Assembly (NCBI RefSeq): GCF_009762775.1
Contig: NZ_CP046401.1
Span: 3,410,001 to 3,474,000, forward strand
Origin: Maribellus comscasis
GTDB lineage: Bacteria > Bacteroidota > Bacteroidia > Bacteroidales > Prolixibacteraceae
Direction of reading: 5' to 3'
Length of the DNA stretch: 64,000 nucleotides
Shown: positions 1 through 9,551 of the stretch, piece after piece
Numbering within the stretch: position 1 is the stretch's first letter
Layout of the letters: each line of letters starts with the position of its first letter
The notes under the pieces: generated by a model
The model's database searches: none
What the model saw: the letters and a program-made list of their open reading frames with translations, nothing else
Told to the model about the DNA's origin: nothing
Made by a program: the position numbers and the translations under genes

Positions 1-548
1 ACAACAGCACTGACAGTATAATCTCTTCCATTTATACTTATATTTTCCCCTACAGGATACTTCGTGCTAAAACACTTGGCAGCCAAATATTCATCAATAA
101 CGACTTGGTCAGGTTTATTTAATGAATTAGATAAATCACCAAATTTTCCTTCAAACGAAAAAACAGAAAAAAAAGTGGAATCGGCATAAAATCCTTTTTC
201 GGCATAAAATTGTTTGTCTCCAACTTTTAAAACAGCCCGATTATGCTTACGAATACGAGTAAAATTAATTACTTCAGGAAATAATTTTTCTGCTTCAACT
301 CCGATTCCTTGAGGCGTGGAGCATACTTTAACTTCCTTATTGTTTTGCTCACCCATAAAGATAACCTGATAAATGTTTTCGCTATTTGCAAAAAAATGAT
401 CAAAGCTCAATTCATGGGATACCCACAATATAAGAAGCAAAGTGGATGTTATACCAACACTTAATCCAAACAAATTCAGCAACGAAATGTATTTATTTCT
501 TATTGCATTACGAAAAGTTGCTTTTATATATCTGATTATCGTAGTCAT
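1..548 (-). CDS. P1: MacB/FtsX-type ABC permease, N-terminal part (3' end outside window)
   Basis: Reading complement from an ATG at 546-548, the frame stays open for 182 codons to the window edge, so the gene continues to the left. Visible are a basic N-terminus (RYIKATFRNAIRNKY), TM1 at about residues 22-43, and the first three quarters of the first MacB_PCD-like periplasmic domain, including FYADSTFFSVFSF (120-132) and a degenerate version of the VxSExxAxxYFG block (VIDEYLAAKCFS, about 150-161) followed by PVGENI. This matches the other permeases of the array in length and order. It is the last visible gene of the row and lies 74 bp downstream of P2. Function as an ABC permease is inferred from family; the substrate is unknown. 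Confidence 0.9.
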   Translation of the reverse strand, partial: MTTIIRYIKATFRNAIRNKYISLLNLFGLSVGITSTLLLILWVSHELSFDHFFANSENIYQVIFMGEQNNKEVKVCSTPQGIGVEAEKLFPEVINFTRIRKHNRAVLKVGDKQFYAEKGFYADSTFFSVFSFEGKFGDLSNSLNKPDQVVIDEYLAAKCFSTKYPVGENISINGRDYTVSAV

Positions 549-569
549 CTGGTTTATTTACTACTTTAT

Positions 570-590
570 TTATTCATACTTAATAATATT
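570..590 (-). repeat. Possible vestigial permease tail upstream of P1
   Basis: Read on the minus strand this 21-bp stretch ends AAG TAT GAA TAA (K Y E stop), which equals the last codons of some array genes; the bases before it match poorly. It lies in the P2-P1 spacer where no gene ends. The 12 matching bases are AT-rich, so chance is possible. Confidence 0.4.
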
Positions 591-622
591 TATTTGATAC
601 AATTCATAATCAGGAGTTCAAT

Positions 623-3028
623 TTACTCATACCGTAAAGCTTCTACAGGATTCCGCGTAGCAGCCCGCCAGCTTTGCCAACTCACTGTTAACAACGCAAT
701 TCCCAAAGCAAGCACTCCTGCCAAGGCGAAAATCCACCAGCTTAGGTTGGTTTTGTATGCAAAGTTTTCGAGCCACTTGTTCATGGCGTACCAGGCCAGG
801 GGAGTGCCAAAAACAAAAGCAATGATTACCCATTTTACAAAATCTTTGTTTAGCATGACCAATATTTCAGATATCCGTGCTCCATTTACTTTGCGCACAC
901 CGATTTCCTTAACTTTTTTATTTACGGTATGCGAAACTAAAGCATAAAGTCCCAGGCATGCAATTATTATTGCCAGCAAGGAACTTGCTCCGGCCAGCTG
1001 CCCAAGCTGATTATAAGAAAAATATTGTTTGTTAAAATAGCCGTCGAGGAAAAAGAAATCGGCCTGGGCCTGCGGATAATGTTTCTCCCAAACCTGTTTT
1101 ACCGACTTCATTAATGCCGGAATATTTGAAGTTTTAACCAGCGCCGGATAATAGCCAAATTCGTGTGGATGCCTGAATTGATAAATATAGGGTTCCAGCT
1201 CTTTTTGCAACGATTCGTGATGAAAATTTTGAGCAACACCAACAATCTCCATCTCGTTGTCACCAATATTAATTTTTTCACCAATTGCCTGTTCAGCCGC
1301 TTCAAAGCCCATGGCTTCAGCCGCTTTTGTGTTTATAATTACATTTTTGCTTTCGCTGGCCAATATGGGATAGAAGTTCCGGCCTGCAAGAATAGGAACC
1401 TGGTAAGTGGCGAAATAATTTTCATCGGAAAAAGAAATATTGAACGTTGTATTTAATTGTTTTCCTCTCCGGCTAACCGTTACGTTGTTGTAGCGGTTGG
1501 TTTGCCCCGGGATGTTCATTGTGGCTGTAATTTTTTCCACATAAGGTGACTGCAAAAGCTCTTCGCGAAAAGCGCAAAATTCATGGTAACGCCTTTCTCC
1601 TGTGGTATTATTGGTTGCCGGCCCCCGCATCACCAAAACCTGGCTTGGGTTCATTCCCAAGTTGCTTTTCTTTAGGAAATTGATCTGTTTAAATATGAGT
1701 GTTGTTGAGCCAATAAGAATAATAGCAAGCATAAACTGAAACACAGTCAGTCCGTAGCGAACCGAACCAAAACCACCGGAGTTTGTAATTTTGTTGTTTA
1801 CTACCTGCAAGGGATTAAACGAAGATTGCAGCAGCGCCGAAATGGTTCCGGTAAAAATCATACCCGACAACAATATGCCTCCAAACATAAACCAAAACCA
1901 TGGCTGTAAAAAGGAAGCGATGGAGATATTGTTATCCACAAACGACCTGAAAAGGGGTAAAGCCAGCAGAATAAGTACCAGTGAAAAAAGAATGGACGTG
2001 AGATTAATCACAAGCAACTCTGCCAGATGATATTTCGTTAAAGACCGGTTGTTGGCCCCGTTAATTTTTCGGATAGCCGAGGCTTTCACACGTTCAAACG
2101 ACAAGGCTGTTGATATATTAATATTGTTTGTCCACGCAATAACAATAATAAATATCGCAACAACAAGCAACAACTTCACTTTGGTACGATTCCCCTGTGG
2201 AACAAATTCACCTTCCAAATCCGACTGTAAATAAATATCTTTTACCGGCATGATGGAATACCCGGCCTGCAAGCCATCTTTTCCGTTGTTTGTCAGGTAT
2301 TTTCCGGCTGTTTCTGTGAGCAGGTTTGTAATGTCTGTTTCCGTGGCGGCAGGTGTTTTTCTGAAATATGTAGAAACAAAAATTCCTCTCCAGTTTCCCT
2401 GACGGTTGACACCGTAATCTTCCAAAGTATAAAAGCTGACCACAAAATCGTAATGCAGGTGTGTATTTTCGGGCAGGGATTTAAAAACGGCTGTTACGGT
2501 AAACGGGATGCCTTCATTTAGTTTAATAATTTTTCCAACCGGGTCTTCATCACCAAAATAAATACGGGCCATTTTATCAGAAATTGCAGTGGTGTATTTA
2601 TTGGATACAGCAGTTGAAATATCGCCCAAAACCATTTCATTTTGAAAAACGTTAAAAAAAGCGCTGTCGGCCCAAACTACATCCTGGTTGTACATTTGAA
2701 CATTATCGGTGTACATAAAACATGATTCGTAAAAGGCTCTGCAACTTGCCGCAATCAATTCCGGGTTGCCCTGCAACGCAAGCCCCAGTGCTGATTGTGT
2801 TCGGCAACTGTTGGTTAACTGTTTCCCGTCTTTTGAAGCATGGTAGCTAATGCGGTATAAATTTTCAGTCTGCGGATAAAACTGGTCGTAACTTTTTTCA
2901 TATTGAATATGCATCCAAAGCATGGAAAAGGTTGCTATCCCAATCGATAGGCCAATAATATTTACCACAAAAAAGCGCCGGTGTTTGGCAAAGTTTCGGA
3001 AGATGAGTTTCAGGTAATGTTGAAGCAT
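623..3028 (-). CDS. P2: MacB/FtsX-type ABC permease, 801 aa (subgroup A)
   Basis: Fused double permease with eight predicted membrane segments: TM1 about 20-42, first periplasmic domain 45-280, TM2 about 284-304, TM3 334-362, TM4 374-400, TM5 427-448 (VFQFMLAIILIGSTT), second periplasmic domain about 455-670, TM6 680-703, TM7 732-753, TM8 764-786. The first coupling segment has drifted (VKASAIRKINGA, 314-325); the second is intact (KEIGVRKVNGA from 707). The second periplasmic domain ends with FFLDGYFNKQY, the FLDxxxNxQY signature shared with P4, P11, P12 and P18. The first periplasmic domain carries Cys75, Cys96 and Cys103. It ends in the array consensus SWRAATRNPVEALRYE. Membrane location and ATP-driven transport or mechanotransmission are inferred from the MacB/FtsX family; no ATPase is nearby. 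Confidence 0.93.
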   Translation of the reverse strand: MLQHYLKLIFRNFAKHRRFFVVNIIGLSIGIATFSMLWMHIQYEKSYDQFYPQTENLYRISYHASKDGKQLTNSCRTQSALGLALQGNPELIAASCRAFYESCFMYTDNVQMYNQDVVWADSAFFNVFQNEMVLGDISTAVSNKYTTAISDKMARIYFGDEDPVGKIIKLNEGIPFTVTAVFKSLPENTHLHYDFVVSFYTLEDYGVNRQGNWRGIFVSTYFRKTPAATETDITNLLTETAGKYLTNNGKDGLQAGYSIMPVKDIYLQSDLEGEFVPQGNRTKVKLLLVVAIFIIVIAWTNNINISTALSFERVKASAIRKINGANNRSLTKYHLAELLVINLTSILFSLVLILLALPLFRSFVDNNISIASFLQPWFWFMFGGILLSGMIFTGTISALLQSSFNPLQVVNNKITNSGGFGSVRYGLTVFQFMLAIILIGSTTLIFKQINFLKKSNLGMNPSQVLVMRGPATNNTTGERRYHEFCAFREELLQSPYVEKITATMNIPGQTNRYNNVTVSRRGKQLNTTFNISFSDENYFATYQVPILAGRNFYPILASESKNVIINTKAAEAMGFEAAEQAIGEKINIGDNEMEIVGVAQNFHHESLQKELEPYIYQFRHPHEFGYYPALVKTSNIPALMKSVKQVWEKHYPQAQADFFFLDGYFNKQYFSYNQLGQLAGASSLLAIIIACLGLYALVSHTVNKKVKEIGVRKVNGARISEILVMLNKDFVKWVIIAFVFGTPLAWYAMNKWLENFAYKTNLSWWIFALAGVLALGIALLTVSWQSWRAATRNPVEALRYE

Positions 3029-3363
3029 TTTAGTATCTATTCAATTGTTGATTTTTCATTCAAGTATAGTGGTTTAAGAACCTTCAATTTTTCAAACTTT
3101 TAATTACGCTATTGCAATACGAATCTACATTTTCTCTTTTTCGACCACCAACAAAAATGCTGCGTCAATAAGATTTGTATCTTCCTGTTTCCGGTGTCCT
3201 GATTATGATTCTTAAATTTTATAGTTGACATCTCATGTTTTAGAATCAAATAAAATACCTAAAATACACGATGTTGATTGTCAGTACGTTATGCTTTTTG
3301 GGGGATTTGAGTTGTCAAAATATTATACACTTTGTGTTAAAATTTTATACGCAAAATAAAGAC
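3029..3363. other. 335-bp spacer between P3 and P2, no gene seen
   Basis: One of only two spacers above 300 bp. It is AT-rich and has no credible open frame. I see no clear vestigial tail or GC-rich palindrome, unlike most medium-sized spacers. Its length makes it a candidate for a promoter serving P2 and P1, but I could not identify a convincing Bacteroidota -33/-7 pair (TTG and TAnnTTTG). Confidence 0.6.
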
Positions 3364-5865
3364 TTACTCATATTTCAAACTTTCTACCGGATTTCGTGTT
3401 GCGGCTTTGTAAGATTGAAAAGAAACGGTTAGTAAAGCAATTCCCAGCGTTAACAATCCGGCAAGTACAAAAATCCACCAGCTTATATCTGTTTTGAACG
3501 CAAATTTTTCCAGCCATTTTTGCATGGTGTACCAGGCAACGGGAACTGCAATTACAAACGATAAAATTACCCACTTTATAAAGTCGGCGTTTAGCATGGC
3601 CATAACTTCAGTAATTTTTGCACCATTTACTTTTCGAATCCCAATTTCTTTTGTCCTTTTTTGAATTGAATTGGCGGCAAGCCCAAACAATCCCAGCACA
3701 GCCAGCAGAACCGACAAAAAGGTATACACGGAGAAAATTCCTGCCAGTTTTTTATCGGCACTCATTTGAAGCTGGTATTTCTCGTTTGTATATTGAATTT
3801 CAAAGGGGTCGACAGGGAAAAATTTCTCCCACTCTTTTTTTAGAGTGGATAACATTTCGCCGGGCAAAGCAGAACCGTCAAAAAGCGTTGTTATATAGCC
3901 AACATCGTATTTCCATCTGTAACTATGCATCAAAAGCAGGGGCTCTATTTTTTTTCGTGGCGACTCCTGATGGAAATCTTCAATTACTCCGCAAATTTGA
4001 AATGTACTTTTAGGAATACTTAGAAAATCGTTAACCTCCACTTCAACAAATTTTCCGACAGCCGCTTCAGGTGAAGGAAATCCCCAGGTTTTACTTGCTG
4101 CCCGATTGATTACCAGTTTTGTCCCTTCTGGTGAATCTTCTTCTGTAAATATTTTTCCGGCCAATAGTTTCGGTTCAAATACTTCCTGAAAACGGTGGTC
4201 GATGTTCAGAATTCCAAAATTATCGCCCTGCAATTCCGGCTTTCCTTCGGGGTAAATATGATTGCTGTGAAAACTGATCTCTTTCCCTGGAATACATGAA
4301 CTTACCGTAGTAGCTTTTATCCCCGGAAGTTTGTTTATTTCATTCATATAAGAGACCAGTTTTTCCGTGGCACCCTCTTTTTTTATCAGGCTCATAGGCG
4401 TAAAAGAATAGGCTGTCTGTTTTATTTTCAGGCCCACATCTTTGTTTTTCATAAAAGAAACCTGCCGGATAATGGTAATTGTTCCGATAAGCAATCCGAT
4501 GGAAGCTGCAAATTGGAAGACAATAAGGGAGCGGCGCAGCGTAAATCCGTCGTTGTTTTTGGCGAACTTGTTTGAAAGGAGCATTTGTGTCCTTTTTGAA
4601 ATAAGTATAAATGCAGGATAGATAACGCTTAAAAAACTCCCTGCGATAAACAGGCCGATAAACCTGAGCAGGAAAATTGAATGAACAGGTAACTGGCCGT
4701 TAATTCCGACGTACCTGCTAAGTTGTCCCCGTAAGGCAAAAAATAAACCGAGAGCCAGCAGAATGGAGAAAGCATTAATCATTACGGATTGAAGAGTTAT
4801 TTGGGAAAGAAGGCTGTATGACGAGGCCCCTGCTACTTTTTTAAGGCCTATTTCTTTTGCCCGTTCAATTATTTGAGTTATCTGGAAATTGACAAAGATT
4901 ATCCAGCTCATCATCAAAATCAGGAAAGCAACAATATAAAGAGCGGACAGGGTTTTTGAATCTGTATTGGGGGAAATTTCCTGCTCGAAGTCGGAGTTGG
5001 CATGAATCGATTTTACGGGTTGGGGAATAAACGCAGATTTTTGTCCGGCTTCAATTAAATGGCTGGTGTATTTTTTATAAATCGCCGGGAACTTTTGGGA
5101 AACAGAGCTGATTTCCGCGTTCTTTTTCAGCCGGAAATAAGTATAAGCCTGGGGGTTTCTCCAAAGTCTGCCCGAAGAAGACGGTGGTTCCAAAGATCCG
5201 GTAATGGGTTCCAATCTAAGTTTTGAGGTGGCATTGTCGAAATGTGTTATGTAATAGTATAGTGATTCCCTGGAAATCAGAATGTCTGCTTTTAAATGGC
5301 TGTTTTCAGGGATGTCGGCAAATACACCCGCAACAATAAATTCCCAGCCTTCGTTGAGTTTAAAATGTTCATTCAGCGGATCTCTTCGTCCGAACAATGT
5401 TAAGGCGGCATTTTCCGAAATTACTGCTGATTGAATTGTTGAGAAAGGATTCGTTGCATCGCCAGCAATAAACGGGCGGTTAAATACTTTAAAAACATTC
5501 GCATCGCTCCAGTAAAACCGGGCATCTTTCAGGAAATGTTCGGTTGTAAATGCGGTTACCACATCAGGCCACAGTCCGGTGGCACACTCCACTCCCGGAA
5601 TTTCATCAGTTAAAACCCTGCAAAGTCCGGGATAGTTGGTAGCTGTTGTGGTTTTACTTCCGTTGGGAAGAGTTTTTTCCAGTGCCAACCGGTAAATCTG
5701 GTCCGGCGCTTTCCACAGCCCGTCAAAACTTTTTTCATGCTGGATGTAAAAGAAAATCAACAAAAAAGAGGTCATTCCAAGTGTAAGAACAAAAATGCTC
5801 AACAGACTGGGAAGTTTCTGATTTTTTATCAGCCGGAGAACGATCTTAAAATTGGTTAGGTTCAT
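3364..5865 (-). CDS. P3: MacB/FtsX-type ABC permease, 833 aa
   Basis: Double permease with the eight-segment plan of P2. The ATG at 5863-5865 fits the family start (short basic segment, then TM1 at about 19-41). The first periplasmic domain contains FADIPENSHLKAD (about 182-194) and then an extra Pro/Ser-rich stretch at about 219-240 that most paralogues lack and that partly explains the greater length. First coupling segment KEIGLKKVAGA at 337-347; second KEIGIRKVNGA from 739. The end is a variant of the array tail (VSFQSYKAATRNPVESLKYE), closest to that of P4, so P3 is less homogenised than most. The pre-TM6 signature is not the FLDxxxNxQY of subgroup A. The 335-bp spacer downstream may end a transcription unit. 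Substrate unknown. Confidence 0.93.
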   Translation of the reverse strand: MNLTNFKIVLRLIKNQKLPSLLSIFVLTLGMTSFLLIFFYIQHEKSFDGLWKAPDQIYRLALEKTLPNGSKTTTATNYPGLCRVLTDEIPGVECATGLWPDVVTAFTTEHFLKDARFYWSDANVFKVFNRPFIAGDATNPFSTIQSAVISENAALTLFGRRDPLNEHFKLNEGWEFIVAGVFADIPENSHLKADILISRESLYYYITHFDNATSKLRLEPITGSLEPPSSSGRLWRNPQAYTYFRLKKNAEISSVSQKFPAIYKKYTSHLIEAGQKSAFIPQPVKSIHANSDFEQEISPNTDSKTLSALYIVAFLILMMSWIIFVNFQITQIIERAKEIGLKKVAGASSYSLLSQITLQSVMINAFSILLALGLFFALRGQLSRYVGINGQLPVHSIFLLRFIGLFIAGSFLSVIYPAFILISKRTQMLLSNKFAKNNDGFTLRRSLIVFQFAASIGLLIGTITIIRQVSFMKNKDVGLKIKQTAYSFTPMSLIKKEGATEKLVSYMNEINKLPGIKATTVSSCIPGKEISFHSNHIYPEGKPELQGDNFGILNIDHRFQEVFEPKLLAGKIFTEEDSPEGTKLVINRAASKTWGFPSPEAAVGKFVEVEVNDFLSIPKSTFQICGVIEDFHQESPRKKIEPLLLMHSYRWKYDVGYITTLFDGSALPGEMLSTLKKEWEKFFPVDPFEIQYTNEKYQLQMSADKKLAGIFSVYTFLSVLLAVLGLFGLAANSIQKRTKEIGIRKVNGAKITEVMAMLNADFIKWVILSFVIAVPVAWYTMQKWLEKFAFKTDISWWIFVLAGLLTLGIALLTVSFQSYKAATRNPVESLKYE

Positions 5866-5946
5866 TGGTTATCATTTTAGGAACGATTATTCATTCTGTT
5901 TTTTTAATTATTTGTTACATCTCTTTTATCCCATCAGACTTTCCCG

Positions 5947-8370
5947 CTATTCATACCTCAAACTTTCTACCGGGTTCTTTGTAGCTGCCTTAAACGATTG
6001 AAATGAAACGGTTAACAACGCAATTCCCAATGCCAGCAAACCAGCCAAAGCAAAAATCCACCAGCTTAAATTGGTTTTATAGGCAAAATTTTCGAGCCAA
6101 CTGTTCATGGCTAACCAAGAAACCGGAGTGGCTATTACAAAAGCCAGAATAATCCACAGTATAAAATTTCGGTTTAATAAAACCATCACTTCAGAAACAT
6201 TGGCGCCATTTACTTTTCGAATTCCTATTTCTTTTATCCGCGCTGTTGTAATCAGCCAGGAAATAGAAAACAGGTTAATTACACTGATAAAAATGGCGAT
6301 GAAAATAAAAAGCCGGAATATTTTTATAAGTTGGGTTTCTGATTCAAACTGCCTGTTGTAGTAGTCTTCGAGAACAACATATTCAAATGGATAATTGGGA
6401 AATGTAGCCTTAAATTTTTCCCGGATAAATGGAAGAACAGAAGCATAATCTGGAGTTGCCGTTTTTATGGAATAGTTTCCCCAAACCATATTTTGTGTCC
6501 AGTCCATAATAACAATGGGTTCATGTTGTTCTTTGGCATCGCTGAAATCCACATTTTTTGTAACACCAATAACTGAAGCTTCAAATTTTTGAAGTCCACT
6601 TTCATCTTCCATTTTCAATATTCGTCCAACGGCTTCTTCCGGCGTTTTAAAACCCATAACCGACAAACATGCCTGATTTATGAGACATCCGTTCTTTTTG
6701 TCATCATCTGCGATTGCATAAAAGTTTTTACCGGCCAGCAAATCAATTTTATAATTATTGATGTAGTTTTCGTCTGCCACAATCAACGCTGCTTTCCCTC
6801 CCTTTTGCGATTGTATTTCTTTAAAATTGAAGTTGTAGGCCGGCAAATCTCCGGGAATTACATTTGAACTTGAGATTCCCACAATAGAGCTGTTGCTCAT
6901 TAAATCCTGGTCAAATGCCGACAAATTGTTGATCCGTTGTGAGGTTTTACGCATGTTGGACGGAATTTTAACAACAATTGTATTGTTTAAATCCAAGCCT
7001 TTGTCTTTTTGAATGAGAAAATTTACTTGTTTATTCATTCCTGAAATTCCTGAGATAATGGCGATTATAATTACAAACTGGGCAACTACAATTACCTGCC
7101 GGAAAGAGATCCCGCTGGCAACAGGTTTATATTTTAGTTTTAACAATTCGAGGCCGTTAAAACGGTTGATCAACAAAGCAGGCAAAACACCATTTACAAA
7201 AATGCTCAGAATCAGAATTCCGAAAAGAACTTCAAGAAACAAGGGTTGAAAGAAAACGGGTTGGAGTAAAATGCCAAATTCATTTTGCATAAGCGGGAAC
7301 AACATACGTACAATCGCAAGTGAAATAATCAATGCAAAAAGGTGAATGATAATGGATTCTGCCAATGAGGCAAAAACAATTCCCGAATAAGTCGCACCGT
7401 TTATTTTTTTTATACCGGTTTGTTTGGCTGAATTAATTAATCGTGAGAATGAAAATTGGATGTAGTTAGAGCCGGAAGCTATAAGAATTAAAAATCCAAT
7501 GATAAAAATGAGATACACATATTCAGCCCGCGAATTGGGTTGTAATTCTTGTTTTAACTCTGAATGAAGGTGGATGTCGTTTAGGGCTTGCAGATGATAT
7601 TTGTGTTGAATATTGTTTTTCCCGAATGTGCTTTTTTTGTATTCTGCAACCAGATTGTTGATTCCCGTTTCCAATTGGTTGATATCCGTATTGTCTTTTA
7701 CTTTCAGATAGGTATAAAAACCTGTTTCACCCCACTGCGCTTTTGCAGGTGGCGGCAGGTGCATATCATCGTGAAAAGAAAGCAACGCATCTGCTGTGAA
7801 GTGTGCCTGAGCAGGAATATCCTGAAAAACGCCTTCTATGGTATATTCATACGCCGGGTATTTAAACAAAGTCTTCCCAATTGGGTTTTCATTTCCAAAA
7901 TATTTTTTGGCTGTACTTTCCGAAATAATAACGGTGTAGGGCCGGGTTAAAACCTGCGCTTCGTTTCCCAGAACAAGCGGGATGGAAAAGACGTCCAGGA
8001 AACCATGAGAGGCGTGGTAGATCTGTTCGTCGGAAAAGATTTCTTCTCCTATTTTGTATTGTGGGTTACTTGTTCTGGTAATATAACCTGAAGCCAAAAC
8101 ATTGGGATACGTTTCTTTCACTGATGTTGATATTCCGCGTTCCCCGCTCGGAATAGAGAGGCTTAACTCGTTATTGTTGTATATATCGGTAGTTACCCGG
8201 TAAATGTTTTTGTTGTCGGGAAAAACGCGATCAAAACCTTTTTCATAAAAAACATAACCTGAAACCAGAATAAAAGTGATTAGGCCAATACAAATGGATG
8301 AAAAAAGGAAAAGTGTATATCTCTTTTCACGAAATAAATTTCTTAAGGCAATTTTCAGGTAGTAGTTCAT
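5947..8370 (-). CDS. P4: MacB/FtsX-type ABC permease, 807 aa (subgroup A)
   Basis: Starts at the ATG at 8368-8370, with TM1 near residues 20-42 and the periplasmic block DIPAQAHFTADAL where paralogues have DxPxNSHLxxD. The repeat-like HLHSELKQELQPN segment just before TM2 and VVLEDYYNRQF before TM6 place it with P2, P11, P12 and P18. First coupling segment AKQTGIKKINGA, second KEIGIRKVNGA from 713. Tail VSFQSFKAATKNPVESLRYE is a variant shared in part with P3. It is the first permease downstream of the lipoprotein gene at 8439-9440, 68 bp away, so the two are probably co-transcribed. Role as an ABC permease is by family; no partner ATPase is present. Confidence 0.93.
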   Translation of the reverse strand: MNYYLKIALRNLFREKRYTLFLFSSICIGLITFILVSGYVFYEKGFDRVFPDNKNIYRVTTDIYNNNELSLSIPSGERGISTSVKETYPNVLASGYITRTSNPQYKIGEEIFSDEQIYHASHGFLDVFSIPLVLGNEAQVLTRPYTVIISESTAKKYFGNENPIGKTLFKYPAYEYTIEGVFQDIPAQAHFTADALLSFHDDMHLPPPAKAQWGETGFYTYLKVKDNTDINQLETGINNLVAEYKKSTFGKNNIQHKYHLQALNDIHLHSELKQELQPNSRAEYVYLIFIIGFLILIASGSNYIQFSFSRLINSAKQTGIKKINGATYSGIVFASLAESIIIHLFALIISLAIVRMLFPLMQNEFGILLQPVFFQPLFLEVLFGILILSIFVNGVLPALLINRFNGLELLKLKYKPVASGISFRQVIVVAQFVIIIAIISGISGMNKQVNFLIQKDKGLDLNNTIVVKIPSNMRKTSQRINNLSAFDQDLMSNSSIVGISSSNVIPGDLPAYNFNFKEIQSQKGGKAALIVADENYINNYKIDLLAGKNFYAIADDDKKNGCLINQACLSVMGFKTPEEAVGRILKMEDESGLQKFEASVIGVTKNVDFSDAKEQHEPIVIMDWTQNMVWGNYSIKTATPDYASVLPFIREKFKATFPNYPFEYVVLEDYYNRQFESETQLIKIFRLFIFIAIFISVINLFSISWLITTARIKEIGIRKVNGANVSEVMVLLNRNFILWIILAFVIATPVSWLAMNSWLENFAYKTNLSWWIFALAGLLALGIALLTVSFQSFKAATKNPVESLRYE

Positions 8371-8438
8371 GGTTTTAGTGCTTTATTTTCAGTGGATTTT
8401 GGTTAAAAATGAGCGATTATTTTATTTGTTCTTCGCTC

Positions 8439-9440
8439 TCAATTATTATACCGAACATTAATATTTCCACCGGAAGAACGAATATAAACCGGAATTCCTC
8501 CGCCGTTCATTGTTCCTTTTACCCGGTTTTTTTCTGATTTCCCGGAGAAATTATGAAGATCGATATTTACTCTGTCGGAACTTAAATCCAAATCAAGGCC
8601 AAGCTTGTCGCCATTTTGGATTATTGCATCAACTCCGCCGCCGCTGGAGCTAAGGTATAACTCTTTGCTTAAATTGTCAATGTCAACACGAACCGATCCT
8701 CCGCTTGATTTTGCTTTTACAGCTCCTGCTTTTCCGGAAACACTTACTCCTCCTCCGCTACTGGAGGCGTCCACATCGCCATCGATGTTGTTCAGGCGCA
8801 CACCGCCACCTGAGCTGCGGGCAAAAACATTGCCTTGTGCGTCGGTCAGTTTTACACCGCCACCACTGGAGCTCAAACGGCAATCACCGTTCTGGTTTGT
8901 TGCCGTCACACCTCCGCCGGAAGAACTGGCCTTGGTGGAACCGGTAACATTTTCAATTCGTACACCTCCTCCGCTGCTGGAAAAATTATGTGTTCCGGCT
9001 ACGCCTGAGATATCGACTCCGCCACCACTCGACGAAACGTTACACGACATTTTTCGGGGTGTTATAATGGTTAATGCAATACCTGTGTTGCTCCGGAAAT
9101 TAAACCGGGTTTTGCGTTTGACAACCGCAGTAATAACTGAACCATTTTTCTCAAACTCCAGTTCATAATCTTCCAAAATGTCGTCGAGTTGTGCATCAGA
9201 AGGAGACAATATCCTGCCGTTTTTTCGGACAAAAGCCTGCACAATTACTTCGTTTTGATTGTGGGTTTTTACGGTTACTCCTCCACCGGATGATGAGGCA
9301 TTTAATGTGCCCGGCTGATTCAGATCAAAGGTTTTTGTTATAGTTGGAGTCTTATTCTCCTGGGCGACTCCATTACACGATGCCAGCGCGAAAAGCATAG
9401 CAATTATCATGTACATTTTTACATTTAGTTGAGTTTTCAT
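8439..9440 (-). CDS. DUF4097-like repeat lipoprotein, 333 aa
   Basis: The only non-permease gene in the window. The N-terminus is a lipoprotein signal: basic start, hydrophobic MYMIIAMLFALAS, lipobox LASC with Cys22. The mature part contains about ten copies of the motif SSSGGGV or SSGGxV, first at 49-55, spaced about 18-20 residues through the middle of the protein, each followed by alternating polar and hydrophobic residues. This is the pattern of DUF4097-type putative adhesins, which should form a right-handed beta-solenoid with one motif per turn. Asn rather than Asp follows the Cys, and no strong Bacteroidota surface-export signal (acidic run after Cys) is seen, so the final membrane face is open. 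Sitting between P5 (111 bp upstream) and P4 (68 bp downstream) on the same strand, it is likely co-expressed with the permeases and may be a periplasmic or envelope partner; that role is inference. Confidence 0.88.
   Translation of the reverse strand: MKTQLNVKMYMIIAMLFALASCNGVAQENKTPTITKTFDLNQPGTLNASSSGGGVTVKTHNQNEVIVQAFVRKNGRILSPSDAQLDDILEDYELEFEKNGSVITAVVKRKTRFNFRSNTGIALTIITPRKMSCNVSSSGGGVDISGVAGTHNFSSSGGGVRIENVTGSTKASSSGGGVTATNQNGDCRLSSSGGGVKLTDAQGNVFARSSGGGVRLNNIDGDVDASSSGGGVSVSGKAGAVKAKSSGGSVRVDIDNLSKELYLSSSGGGVDAIIQNGDKLGLDLDLSSDRVNIDLHNFSGKSEKNRVKGTMNGGGIPVYIRSSGGNINVRYNN
8700..9060 (-). repeat. Tandem SSSGGGV-coding repeats within the lipoprotein gene
   Basis: Degenerate coding repeats of about 50-60 bp, each with a GC-rich core coding for Ser-Ser-Gly-Gly-Gly. 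They are more GC-rich than the surrounding genes because of the Gly and Ser codons. They are coding repeats, not a CRISPR array: the spacing varies and the frame is open throughout. Confidence 0.8.
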
Positions 9441-9551
9441 AGCAAGTTCTTTAAGTATTTAATTTTGTCGTTCATTTTATTTTTTTCCTAAATCATCGCC
9501 CTGTTCGGGCTAATATTCCTTTAACGCCGCCACTCCGGGAGTCGGGTGTTG

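Noticed and set aside
3029..3363. Bacteroidota -33/-7 promoter in the long spacers
   Set aside because: Several TTG and TATTTTG-like strings occur, as expected in AT-rich DNA, but no pair with correct spacing and full TAnnTTTG stood out.
8700..9060. Regularly spaced GC-rich repeats as a CRISPR array
   Set aside because: The repeats are coding, in an open frame, of unequal spacing, and there are no cas genes.
8605..9168. Long plus-strand open frame (187 codons) opposite the lipoprotein gene
   Set aside because: It is rich in Pro, Thr and Leu because it is the complement of the SSSGGGV repeats. The minus-strand frame has a lipobox and a known repeat pattern, so the plus-strand frame is a shadow.
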